Assembly: GCA_029237695.1 (NCBI GenBank)
Contig: CM055266.1
Location: 106,657,370-106,721,369 of the forward strand
Reading direction: 5' to 3'
Source of the DNA: Conchocele bisecta
Taxonomy: Eukaryota > Mollusca > Bivalvia > Lucinida > Thyasiridae
Length of the DNA stretch: 64,000 nt
Shown: positions 42,904 through 52,290 of the stretch, one piece after another
How the letters are laid out: each line of letters opens with the position of its first letter
Numbering within the stretch: the stretch's first letter is position 1
The notes under the pieces: generated by a model
The model's database searches: none
What the model was told of the DNA's origin: nothing
What the model saw: the letters and a program-made list of their open reading frames with translations, nothing else
Program-made: the position numbers and the translations under genes

Positions 42904-44114
42904 TCCGATCGCCACGAGGGCAACGACGAGCGCTAATTTCTCCTCCTCGTGTGTTGTGCTTCCAATCTCGATTGGTGTTTCCACTCCCGTTCCAACTTAC
43001 AACTTACAACTCCGCGCCCGGGCATCTTGGGCGGGAGCTTGATGATATCCGTGTTCACGTTACCGTTGTGGCCGATTTTTTGATTGGTGGTGGCGATTAC
43101 GATCTGATTATTGTAACCGTCAACCGGGTCGTCTCGCAGTATCATATTACTCGGCGCCATATAAAGACCTATTCCAAATACATAGTCTAGTGGGGTGCTG
43201 GCATTCTGCAAAACTTCTTGATAATTCTGGATCGCCTTCTCTAGTTGAGATGGCGTCCTCTACAAGTGCCAAGAACTGTTTTTGTGCGTCAAACGCTGTT
43301 CCGACTCCTATTATAGAACTGCGAGTTTGCTTCTGTGCGCCGAGGATGGCCCAGACATATGTGCGAATGGAGTAGTTGATGCGGGTAACACCGGCCTGAG
43401 TAAATCCAGCGCTTTTATCTAACATAAATGATCCCCACGCGGTATTTACCCCCGCATGTTGTTGAATGAAATCAACGTGGGCCGATTTGAAAGACCATGG
43501 TACTGGTGGCACGAAGTCGGTATTCTTTGGCTTTATTGGTGGTGGTGGATCCTTTGGGTGCTTCACAAACCCCATACCCGTTATGTAAACGTCACCTAAA
43601 CCGAAAGTGTACCAGAATTCTTTCTGTCTCCAGTCCGCGTCTTTTGAAACGTTAAATTCGTTACACAGTCTTTCAAACGCCATACGGTCGTATGCGTTGG
43701 AAATGGGATCCCAAGCGTCGTCTTGAGGTAGTGAAATACCTAGTTCTTCCTAGAGAATCATCCTAATAGTATAATACGCATGAAAGTTGTAGACACTTCG
43801 GAGCATGACATTTTTGGATGTCAGATGTTTTTATGTGAAACTCCACACCCGGCTGTTGCGCACCATACAGTGAAATTTATTTGGTTCTGCCAAAACTGCA
43901 TCGGTGTTGCTTTCCACCCGTTTACCGCCTCCATCGTAGTAATCTTGGGCAGCCTATATTGTTCAAAGATGTTAGGGAAATTGGTGGCAAAGCCACTTTC
44001 CGGTCTAACCGTTACGGTTGGGTGTACAAGGTGGTTAACAACGTCTTTTTGTGTGTATTTACCACCGACCGCGTACTTTGCATTAAAATTAAAGCTAAAT
44101 GCTTTGGTATCCAT
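42894..44114 (-). pseudogene. Polinton-conserved 470-aa-type virion protein, broken
   Basis: Ortholog of the intact gene at 23373-24785, starting MDTKAFSFNFNAKYAVGG. Frame changes lie near 43820, 43690 and 43240, and the Ser-rich hinge and C-terminal segment are shortened. The block GIGLYMAPSNMILRDDPV is retained. The middle third (GLGDVYITGMGFVKHPKDPP) is quite different from Polinton 1 although both flanks are close, as in a variable or exchanged domain. The palindrome CCAATCTCGATTGG recurs at 42962-42975. Confidence 0.7.
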
Positions 44115-44128
44115 TGAAAGATATTATT

Positions 44129-44754
44129 ATGTTTGCTACTATCACTAATGTTCAAAAGAGTTGTGAACTTAAAAGTTAATAGACAACTGCTGCGGACAAC
44201 GCCGGGTAGGCCTTAGATCAATCACCTTCACGGTTGGATGGAAAAACATCGAAAGGCATGAGTATTTCGGTTGCAGGGATTACGAAGCGGACAAGAGCAC
44301 ATGGGTAGATTTCTTAGTACCTCCTGGCCTTTGGAATTCCACACAGTTACAAAATTTTATCGCGTCGAAGCTTGGTGATAGACACGTTATCACAATCTCG
44401 AAATACACAGGGCTCACGACAGTGATCGTTGATAAAGATTTAAGGATGACACGTGGGTTGATGGCATTGTTAGGATTTGACATAACGCACCCTTGCTATA
44501 TTAATGGAAATTTTGCTCCGGGCAAGCACATCGGTGCGACCACAGTAAACTTCGCCGTCACGAAAACTCTCGGGGTGCACCTGGATAGGGTGAACACATC
44601 GTACAACATGGTAGACGGCGCTCCCAGCACATTACTGAAAACCGTGCCCGCCAGCGACTGTTTCTTTGGGGAGACCGTGACCTTAGACTTCCCACACCCC
44701 GAGATGAAAGTTTTGGAATCGGGACACATCCACGAGTTGAATATGAGTAAATGA
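44129..44754 (+). pseudogene. Putative minor capsid/vertex-type beta protein, broken
   Basis: It starts MFATITNVQ at 44129, which gives the likely original start of this family. A stop follows after about 16 codons, then a frame change. The second half is open (TRGLMALLGFDITH, then KTLGVHLDRVNTSYN and LLKTVPASDCFFG, ending HIHELNMSK). The stop overlaps the fibre start in the string AAATGA. The first half differs strongly from the Polinton 1 protein, the last ~90 residues hardly at all. Confidence 0.6.
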
Positions 44755-45645
44755 GTATATACGGACCAGGTAGTTCTTCCGATTGGGTGAAAAATATAAA
44801 TTCAAAGAATTTGGAAACGGCAGAAGGGGGATTCGTACCGACAGAGAGCGACTTTTAAACTACCGAAAAAACAAAGGCCTTGATCAATACGACTATATCG
44901 GAGGCCGTGAACGCGATTCGCTGGAGCATAGCACGGCTTAGAGTAGACGTCCTGACGGCGACTGCACGAGTTCGCGAAGAGGCACATACAGGACTTAAGG
45001 ATCTCAACGAAAAAATTATCCAAGTTGGGGAAGAGGATCATGCAGCACTTACTGAACTAGGCGGGAAAATAACAGAATTTCGGGAAGATACCCGTACAGA
45101 GTTTACTGAAGTTTCCGATAAACTGAAACGTGTTCGTAGATCCGCTAACAGAGCACTTGAGGAGACCTCTGAAAGGGTTCATGTTGAGGCCCATACCGCT
45201 ATCGGGGGGCTTGCCGGATTGTTGAACACATCTGTAGAGCAGTTTAAGTTATTGAAAAAACAAAAACGTGTCATAACAGTTTGGGCTGAGAAGCGGGGCT
45301 CATTGGTTGAGGGGCTCCCTGAATATTCGTTCGGTGCTAAAGCGAGTAATAAATATGGGGGATACACCATGACAGCTCCAGATACACTTCTCCGAATGGC
45401 GGTCTGCTCGGTTAATGCTAATGGTAAACCTGTGGGCTCGGTCACGATAAATCTCGTAGTAGATAGGGAAGAACGGGTGGTTGGAGTCAATACACTCGCT
45501 GGAGATAGTTCGTCGGTGGTTTCGTTTCGCCGGTGATGATCTAATTAGACTTTCCGAAGGTAGTGTTATTAACTTTGTTACGAAAATCGCTGACCCAGCG
45601 AGTTCTTCCACTATTGTCTCATTGTTAATTGAACTTAATTTGTAA
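44751..45645 (+). pseudogene. Fibre-like protein with short stalk
   Basis: It starts MSIYGPGSSSDW. After a stop near 44856 a long open frame (from 44880) holds a shorter helical stalk than Polinton 1, with one TEFREDTR-type unit instead of about five. The neck (ALEETSERVHVEAHTAIGGL) and the head (KRVITVWAEKRGSL, YSFGAKASNKYGGY) follow. A frame change near 45530 separates the last ~38 codons of the head, which end LLIELNL. Role as for 25532-26949: an attachment-fibre-like protein, by architecture only. Confidence 0.7.
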
Positions 45646-45665
45646 ATACTAATATATTGAAAATC

Positions 45666-46273
45666 ATGAACGAATCACCGCTTCCAATTGTCAATACCAC
45701 TCCATCAACACTGTATCCAATTAACGAAAGAAGTTCAGATTTTAGGTAGAATAATATCGTCGCTATGCAGGATATTTTAGTTAGAGAATATAGAAATAGA
45801 AAAAGACACGCTAAATAATATAAGCGCGAGGCGAATATACTGAAAGCATCTAGTTAACGGTTCTGGCGGAAGGTTTATCTGTAATGAGTGGTGCGGGTAC
45901 TGCTGCAACACTATCTACAATTGTAACGGTTCCACTTGCAGGGGTTTTGAGTGGAATTACCGTTTTATCTGGAATACTTTGTATAGTAATTAGGGCGTCG
46001 GGTGGAAAACTCGAGAAAAATTGTAGAAAACATGATAGAATATCCGTTCTCGCCAGGTCTAAGAAAAATAGCATCGACGTTATAGTGTCCAAAGCGTTGG
46101 CCGATAAGAAAATATCAAATTTAGAGTTTGAATCCGTGGTGGAAGAAATGGGGAGATATGAAAAATTAAAAAATGATATTAGAATCAAAGCACGCGCCAC
46201 CATGCCCAAGCTTGAGTGTACTGATTGGGATAAATTTAGGGTAAAACTTCGAGATAAAGTCGGAGAAAATTAA
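45666..46273 (+). pseudogene. Polinton-conserved two-helix membrane protein, broken at N-terminus
   Basis: It starts MNESPLPIVNTTPST. Stops lie near 45749 and 45817, with a frame change near 45855. From 45884 it is open: two hydrophobic helices, then KHDRISVLARSKKNSIDVIV and a full charged C-terminal domain ending RVKLRDKVGEN. Polinton 1 is broken at other positions, so between them the two copies show the full original layout. Function is unknown. Confidence 0.68.
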
Positions 46274-46279
46274 TATTTT

Positions 46280-46395
46280 TATTAAATAATTAATTTTATA
46301 ATTTTCTAAAATTAATTATATTGGTGCAGTAAACAATTTATTAATTAATTTTAGGAAAATTATTAACAATTTAAAAAGAAAAAAGAAAAACAGTT
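46280..46395. repeat. AT-rich palindromes at the end of the virion block
   Basis: Two related palindromes (around TTTTATAATTTTCTAAAATT and AATTAATTTTAGGAAAATTA) flank TGGTGCAGTAAACAATTTAT. An A-rich stretch leads into the tRNA-like unit. No gene is seen. Confidence 0.55.
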
Positions 46396-46462
46396 TTAGG
46401 TCCCACCGAGGCTCGAACCCGCGCCAGCAAAACCCTTCTGGGTCCACCTCGCTAAGCCACTC
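46396..46462 (-). other. tRNA-like unit with T-run terminator
   Basis: Read on the - strand it goes GTGGCTTAGCGAGGTGG (D-arm/A-box-like), then ACCCAGAAGGGT (an anticodon-arm-like hairpin) and GCGGGTTCGAGCCTCGG (a good B-box/T-arm). GGACCTAAAACTGTTTTTCTT follows, like the other units near these right ends. There is no convincing acceptor stem. Confidence 0.55.
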
Positions 46463-46515
46463 TCATTCATTCATTCATTCATTATGTTTCTGTTTGGCTT
46501 AGCGAGGTGTATGTA
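46446..46515. repeat. Inverted copy of the tRNA-like D-arm around a (CATT)n microsatellite
   Basis: CACCTCGCTAAGCCA and its exact inverse TGGCTTAGCGAGGTG flank a CATTCATTCATT microsatellite. The D-arm of the adjacent tRNA-like unit is thus present on both strands and can form a ~15-bp stem. Confidence 0.75.
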
Positions 46516-47061
46516 GCTACCCGTACTGCACACCCCCATCTCTCGGCTGATCTAGGAACCAGTGTCGAAAGTCTAGGCAACCTTGGAAGTGTCAGCACGG
46601 GTGCACGGAGCGCTCATTTTTTATCAAGGGGCGTCCCCCAAGACAAATTATTGTTGTTAATTTTACATATATTAAGCTAAAACCGTCTTGTGCAATGCCC
46701 AAATATTTACTTATTTTTTTTATTTTTTTTTATATAACAAGTTCGTTTTTTATTTAATAATATAGGTTATAACGTTCTAAATTATTAAAAGTAAAATTAG
46801 AAAAATAAAAAGATGCCAACCAATCAGAATGTAAGAAATACTTCCGGAATATCGATAGCGGGTTCTCGCTGTAATACACACCCTGGTGTGTGTAGTATAT
46901 ATTACAGTGTGTTTAGTTTCCATCCCGGAAGACGTAATCGTGTAAACCTCTCTATAAATGGACACTTAATATACGTGTAAGGTGGGACACCTAATGTACA
47001 TGTTCATAACGCGTGTAATTGGAACATTGTCGTCTGGTTGGTGTTGTGATTACAACATAAA
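46516..47061. other. Right subterminal region of Polinton 2, no gene seen
   Basis: It contains a palindrome around TACACACCCTGGTGTGTGTA (about 46873-46910), flanked by CTTCCGGA/CCCGGAAG. The CATAACGCGTGTAATTGGAAC to GATTACAACATAAATTA block is shared with Polinton 1 at about 28180-28240. There are A/T runs. No protein family is seen. Confidence 0.45.
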
Positions 47062-47202
47062 TTAATTAGTAGTTTTTTTTCTGTTCAATAATATATATAT
47101 TTTATAGAATTTAAATATAGGACTATAACCCCCGTATTCTTCGTAAACTTCTTCAACACAGCCATTAAAAATGTTCAATTCCCATTGTATTTTATTATGC
47201 AT
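47062..47202 (-). pseudogene. Truncated copy of the MDNKIQLEL small protein
   Basis: It starts MHNKIQWELNIFNGCVEEVY and keeps EEYGGYSPIFKFYK, then diverges to ILLNRKKTTN. The second half of the Polinton 1 homolog (28237-28480) is absent, so the gene is truncated close to the terminal repeat. Confidence 0.5.
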
Positions 47203-47289
47203 TTTCTCTAATAATATTTTATAACCTATGAAATGTATCTGTTCAATTGGACGTGAAAAAAAACATGATGTATTTATGACACCAATATA

Positions 47290-47509
47290 TTTTTTCAAAA
47301 GTCAATTACCAATATAATTGGGACTACAATACCACCACCAACTTTTGGTTGGAGGTGGTATCATTTTGACTCCCTCTTTTCAAAATTATTTTCTCCAAAA
47401 ATTCATAAATTTGCTGTCGGGAGGCAATTTCCTCGTTAACCAATTTTTTGATTTTTCGGGGGTGGTGGGGGTATTATAGAGGGTTATAAATGATATCACG
47501 GTAAGTACT
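47290..47509. repeat. Right terminal inverted repeat of Polinton 2
   Basis: This is the inverse of 31704-31937, including the hairpin GGAGGTGGTATCATTTTGAC near 47351. It ends ...GATATCACGGTAAGTACT before the CCCTG duplication. The outermost ~27 bp of the left repeat, with its terminal AGTCAAAATGATACC copy, are missing here. Confidence 0.85.
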
Positions 47510-47514
47510 CCCTG

Positions 47515-48412
47515 TGACCCGCAATGGTGCAAAGGCACCATGAGACGGTATGGCTATTTGAATATGAAGTAATGTCCAAAAGTGACTCTAGACATTATTA
47601 TTTCAGTTCTTGCTATGAGAACTATAATTTAAATCAGCTTGCTGCTATGTTTTGTTCATTTTCATGGAAATTAGCGTGGAGACGTTGTCTTGATATTTGA
47701 CTTTGCCAGAGTGAGGAATGGTGGACAATCCAGCCTTTTATACTCAAATGGGATGGGCAAGCCAGATAACTGGGTCCGAGTTCAAAAATAGGGATTGTGT
47801 CTCGATTTGGGGAATATCTGTCCCATTCTAGGGACCAAGGCCCGAAAAGCGGCCTAATCCCATAAATGGGACATGCGCCCGACAACGGGGATAACCCGAA
47901 CATTGGATCTGAGCCCGAGATGGGGCCTGGACCCAAAAAATTGGCCACGCGCGCGCCAGAAGTTACGTCAGATTTTTAATGGTTATGAATTAGCGCGTGC
48001 TACCTTAACAACGTCAAGGAGCACTGAAACTGACAGAACAATGGCATATTCTCACTCTGACAAATTACAGAATCAAAAATGGCGGACAGCAGGGTAAAAG
48101 TTTGAGGTACAGTGTGAAATAGTTACACTTTCGAAGATATGCTCGTATGCAATTATTATTTAACCAAGTCACACAGCGAAAAGGAACATAGCAACCGACG
48201 CGAGCTTATAAAGTGAGCGTCTGTGTGTTCATACGTAAATATATTGGATTAAATGTGCCCTATTGTTGGATTGTGGAATCGGCAGGTGCGCGAATGAAAA
48301 CAGAACATTAGAGCTGGAGATGCACAGACTGGTCGTGATTTCAAATATGCGTGTCTGGTCTGTCAAAGCACCACGAATTGTCAACGTACAGTCGTATGGC
48401 AGACTCATTTTG
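47515..48412 (-). repeat. Left (3') LTR of the Gypsy element, second part
   Basis: It continues the LTR interrupted at 31703 and is collinear with 61233-61594 and 62548-63141 of the right LTR. Similarity stops at about 48412 (GTATGGCAGACT). Several near-identical direct repeats of 'GGGAT..GGCCCGAAAA' type occur within it. I found no clear polypurine tract just inside it, so the exact inner border is uncertain. Confidence 0.6.
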
Positions 48413-48558
48413 GCAAAACTCCGGTTGCCAACTCGCTATAAACTGGCACTCATGCAAAATCAAATGTTCAAATTTTAATCATCAGCGTCACCATGGTACC
48501 ATTTCTGTTCACTTTCACATAAATGTTCGGATGGTTTACATTTTACTGACGGTGCTCT

Positions 48559-49645
48559 TTATTGTAGGGAGCGGGTCCTAGTGTGACCTCCAATGTGTCG
48601 ATGAGGAGGAGGCGTAGGTCGCCGGCGCTCCATGGCGGACATCATTCTCTCCATCATCGCCAGCTCAGTCACGATCTTCTCTAACACCTTCCCCTGCTGC
48701 CGCGTCGCCCTGGCGTCATCTCTCGCCTTGGAGATGGTTGATGCCGCTTCCCGGATGGCATCGGTGGTTACCTGTGGTAGCGTGTCTTGCGGCCCTTGCC
48801 CTTGCTCGCTGCCCGCTGTCTCCACCATTAGCTGGTCGGACGCTTCGACAGCCCGGAGCAACTGAGGCGGCATGTTTTCATTGTGGACCGGTTTGTCTTC
48901 ACGCCGCTGTACCTTAGCGGGCGGTGCCTGTGCGACTTCTTGGTTCGCCGCCGCTGTGTCTGTTTCCGGGGGCGGCGCTGTTCGTCGTCGTGGTCATGGA
49001 CGGGGCCATTTATAGCGGCTGCCACTCTTGTTCGGTATATGTTGACGCCACCTGGAAACTCTCAGGTCTCAACAACGATCCCAGTTCATCGTCCACGCCG
49101 GCATCGTGTTGAAGTAAGGTGGGCATCGACGGTAGCAGATCAACCTGAGTGTTGACAGGCGCTAAGGCAGCGGTGGATGCGGTCGGTGTGACAGTCAAGG
49201 GAGCCCACTGCATCGAAGCTCTTGGGGGGGGGGGGGATCTGGCCCTGGATGGTCTCAGATAACAGCCAGTCCGGCAGCTCAGGCTCCTCATTTTGTAAGT
49301 AGAATATGGTATCGTAGTCATCCGGTCTGTCGCGCTGGAGAGTAGGTGCATATAGGTATCCCCCAGGATCACAGGATCGGCCGACTTCTTCAGCACAGAT
49401 GCCAGACCAACCGGTCCCCTCTTCTTCACCTCCTCGATGTGGCGCAGATATCTTTTCGTATGGTTGACCAAGTCGTCAGCATCGAGGCATCTAAATTTGC
49501 AGAGACGGCACATGCTGCGGGAGAATGGGATCCGGTCTAGCGGTACGTGGTACTTCAGAATGTGTGCCACCAATCGGCCCTTCCGATACGACACTGGTAG
49601 TGGTGCCGTCTGCTGGCTACTGGTGATGGCATTGGAGTGCGCCAC
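48559..49645 (-). CDS. Unrecognised ORF(s) of the Gypsy element downstream of integrase
   Basis: Two frames, 49010-49645 (211 codons) and 48559-48873 (104 codons), lie between the integrase and the 3' LTR. There Gypsy elements may carry an envelope or accessory gene. The first contains CRLCKFRCLDADDLVNHTKR, a C2H2-like finger with HIEEVKKRGPVGLASVL after it, and a Pro/Thr-rich tail. The second is helical and basic. There is no signal peptide, membrane segment or furin site, so this is not an obvious envelope. A gag-like or accessory role is possible; I do not recognise the family. Confidence 0.45.
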
Positions 49646-50591
49646 GCCGGCTAGAAATATAAGAGAGCTGTGGTTAATGGCTGCAGTTGGTATCGCAGCG
49701 GCCTACCCAGTCGCTACGCCCGCCCAATTGGACACATGGAAGGGAAAGATTATTAGGACCGCGTCTGCTCTGGTGAGCCGGCACTCAATCATATTCTGGA
49801 AAGGATACACTCTAGCCTGCTTTGTTTATTTGTTTATTACTGCAATTGTCAATACGTCGGTTCTCGACGGACAGTAGAGCCACATACCGCGTATCTTGAT
49901 ATCGGTTCTTGAGTGCGCAACCGACTTCATTACCATAGCTTAGATATAAAGTCATAAACACATCATCATCATTTAGAACGCGAGGAGTGATGCGCCCACG
50001 TATTTTTCACTACCACCTTTTTAACAATTAGTATTATGTTTCCTATAAACGTCTGTATTCGTTGCGAAGTAACGGTGTGATTTATGGCATTAGTGTAACA
50101 TTTATCCGATAAGTACATTCTATAGCTCAATGTTATGGTATGTATTATCACTCATCAATTAGGTCCGCCACAATTAGCGCGAAAGTTAACAAACAAACAA
50201 AAAACACATATCGCATGTTGCTATGCACAATTAACATCACTACTACATGGCAACGTTGACTTTCGCCAGTCTCTTCTTCACCCGGGCTAACCAGCCGGAC
50301 AAGATGGACCCTTCGTAGTTCTTCAGCTTGTCGTGATGTACGAGTCTGTCTGTCCCGCCCGCATCAAGCTGCACCAGAAAGTTGACAGCCGTTCAACGTT
50401 CAGTCACGAGGTACGGTCCGTCATACTTCTTTTCCAACTTTGGTGCCATTCACGCCTTTCTGGCTTCATGGAGCATCCAGACGACGTCCCAAACTTTGTA
50501 GTTATGGTAGGATACGTTGGAAACGGTCTTTACTCCTCTTCACGCTGGCTTCTATGTACCGTCTTGCTACGTCATGCGCGTGTTGCATCCG
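49646..50591. other. Gypsy internal region without a clear domain
   Basis: No clear family is visible. Sequence near 50270-50590 on the - strand is probably the degenerate C-terminal part of pol, since it runs directly into the integrase. The middle part (49880-50250) is AT-rich and non-coding. Confidence 0.35.
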
Positions 50592-51300
50592 TTATCGTAT
50601 CAGCCTGACATGTTTCTCACATGATGGTTGGTAGTCATATGTACATCTGCGATCGTACACCAGATTCAGCGGTAGTCGGATTTCTCTGCCGAAGCTCATC
50701 AGGTTAGGCGTCAGTTTTGTGGACTCGTTAGGTGTGGCTGCATAGGCTCCTGTTATGCATCCCAGATACCGGTCCCAATCGTTTTGTTCGCCAACTAAGT
50801 ACGCCTTGATCATCGTTATGAGGGTCCTGTTTGAACCGTTCAATCTGCCCATTCCCGCGGGGTTTTCTCGGACTGGATCTGCTTTTCTTGACCTCTAATA
50901 ACCTGCAAAGTTCTTTGAAAACACGGCTCTCGAATGTCGTCCCTTGGTCACTGTGAATGGTCTGTGGTGTACCCCAGCGTGCAACGAACTCATTGGCCAT
51001 TCTCAGCGTACAATCCTCTGCTAGCTGATTCGTCACAGCTACCACTTCTACGTATTTCGTAAAGTGGTCCGTCATCACGAGAATGTATTTGTTACCATTT
51101 GCTGTTTCTGGGAGTGGTCCCAAGTAATCAATCGCCAGCGTGTCACAGGGAGCACCGCTTCTGAGATGGCCCATCAGCGCCTTCGGTTTCGTCTGTGGTA
51201 CTTTTTCAGCTGCACATACATCACAACCCCTAACATATAGGGTGATGTCTTGCTTAGAATTGAACCAGTGTAATACCTTTGAAGAATCTTTGCTTTGGTT
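50592..51300 (-). pseudogene. Gypsy integrase domain, degenerate
   Basis: This is the DDE integrase of a Ty3/Gypsy-type retrotransposon. The first Asp is in LAIDYLGPLPE, the second in TIHSDQGTTFES, and the Glu in NGQIERFKQ. YILVMTDHFTKYVEVVAV lies between. A frame change near 50800 separates the following helix (MIKAYLVGEQNDWDRYLGC, PNLMSFGREIRLPLNLVYD). The HHCC region upstream is not open. It is the last pol domain before the extra ORFs. Confidence 0.85.
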
Positions 51301-52003
51301 TTCTTAGTGCCCAGATGTCCGGGAGAGGATATTGTCATGCATCTGCTGCATAACCTCTTGCTTCATATCTCTGGGGACTAATAGTTAGTAAAACTCCGGT
51401 CTCGTTGTTTTCTTGACAAGTTTATATAGGACTCCGTCCTGCACTACAAGCTTATCCCAGATCACCCAGCAATGTATGGTCGCTGCGCTAGCTGTGGTGA
51501 GTTCCTTACTAGCCGGCCTCATCCCCTCAAAATGGCCGCCATGTCCAGGTATTTTCTCTGCCTTTCGGCAATAGCCTCAGTCGACTTAATGTCTAGCCAG
51601 CTATTTGTAGCAGCTGGGTGATTATCGTCAGCCTTGAGTCTAGCTATGTGATCGCCTGCTCTGCAGGTTCCAGCTTTGGGCGTGTCATCCATGTCTACGG
51701 CTCGGACGTGCTCTCTCGCCTGCTGTGTAGGATCAGGCGCGCGTATGCTGTTTTTCGGTAGGGGGTCCTGAATCAGCATAACCTCAGCTCGTTTCTGACA
51801 CTTATTGCATGGTCCACACTTCAGTGGTTCGCTCATGTCGACGTCGCCTTAAGTACATTATCTAGGGATTTCACACCTGGACAAGGCATCACAATGTGGC
51901 TGTTTCCGGGCAGGGCTGTACTCAATGGCGAAGTTGTACAGAGAAAGTATCTCGAGCCAGCGAGCGATGTTGCCACTCGGTTCTCGTAGAATGAAGAGCC
52001 ATA
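51301..52003 (-). pseudogene. Gypsy pol, RNase H-integrase linker, degenerate
   Basis: A 105-codon frame (51519-51836) reads SEPLKCGPCNKCQKRAEVML and then MDMDDTPKAG-like and acidic stretches. The CGPCNKCQ signature fits the region between RNase H and integrase in this Gypsy group. Frames around it are broken. Confidence 0.5.
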
Positions 52004-52290
52004 CTAAAGATGGTCGGTACGGACGATGAAATGTCGGCCAAGCAAGTATTGTCTAAAATACTGAATAAATAATACTATCGCCAAGAGTTCCATCTCCGTA
52101 AATGAGTAATTACGCTCTGCCTTGTTCAACGCAAGGCAGGCGTAGGCAATAACCCTGTCCCTGGTGTCCTGCACCTGGGATAAAACTGCACCAATCCCCA
52201 CTCCGGAAGCGGCAACGTCCAGGTAACCCATAACGTCTGGATCGATTAGGGCAGCTTTGAGGTTATCGAACACCTGTTCGTACGCCTCAC
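52004..52290 (-). pseudogene. Gypsy RNase H domain
   Basis: DVAASGVGIGAVLSQVQDTR, then RVIAYACLALNKAERNYSFT and EMELLAIVLFIQYFRQYLLG, then RHFIVRTDH: the typical Gypsy RNase H that degrades RNA in the hybrid during reverse transcription. The first active-site Asp and the Glu of the helix are visible. The frame is separate from the reverse transcriptase. Confidence 0.85.

Larger units (their letters stand above)
31704..47509. mobile_element. Polinton/Maverick element 2 (15.8 kb, decayed)
   Basis: This has the same gene order as Polinton 1 and its own ~225-bp terminal repeats. CCCTG is duplicated at 31699-31703 and 47510-47514; TCCCTG is possible if the preceding T is counted. The right LTR of the host retrotransposon shows the empty site near 61228 (ggtccctgtgacctg), which confirms the borders. 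The element is therefore younger than the Gypsy insertion. Polymerase, integrase, capsid and most virion genes carry frameshifts or stops. Two small membrane-type genes (37363-37782, 37784-38017) remain open. Confidence 0.93.
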
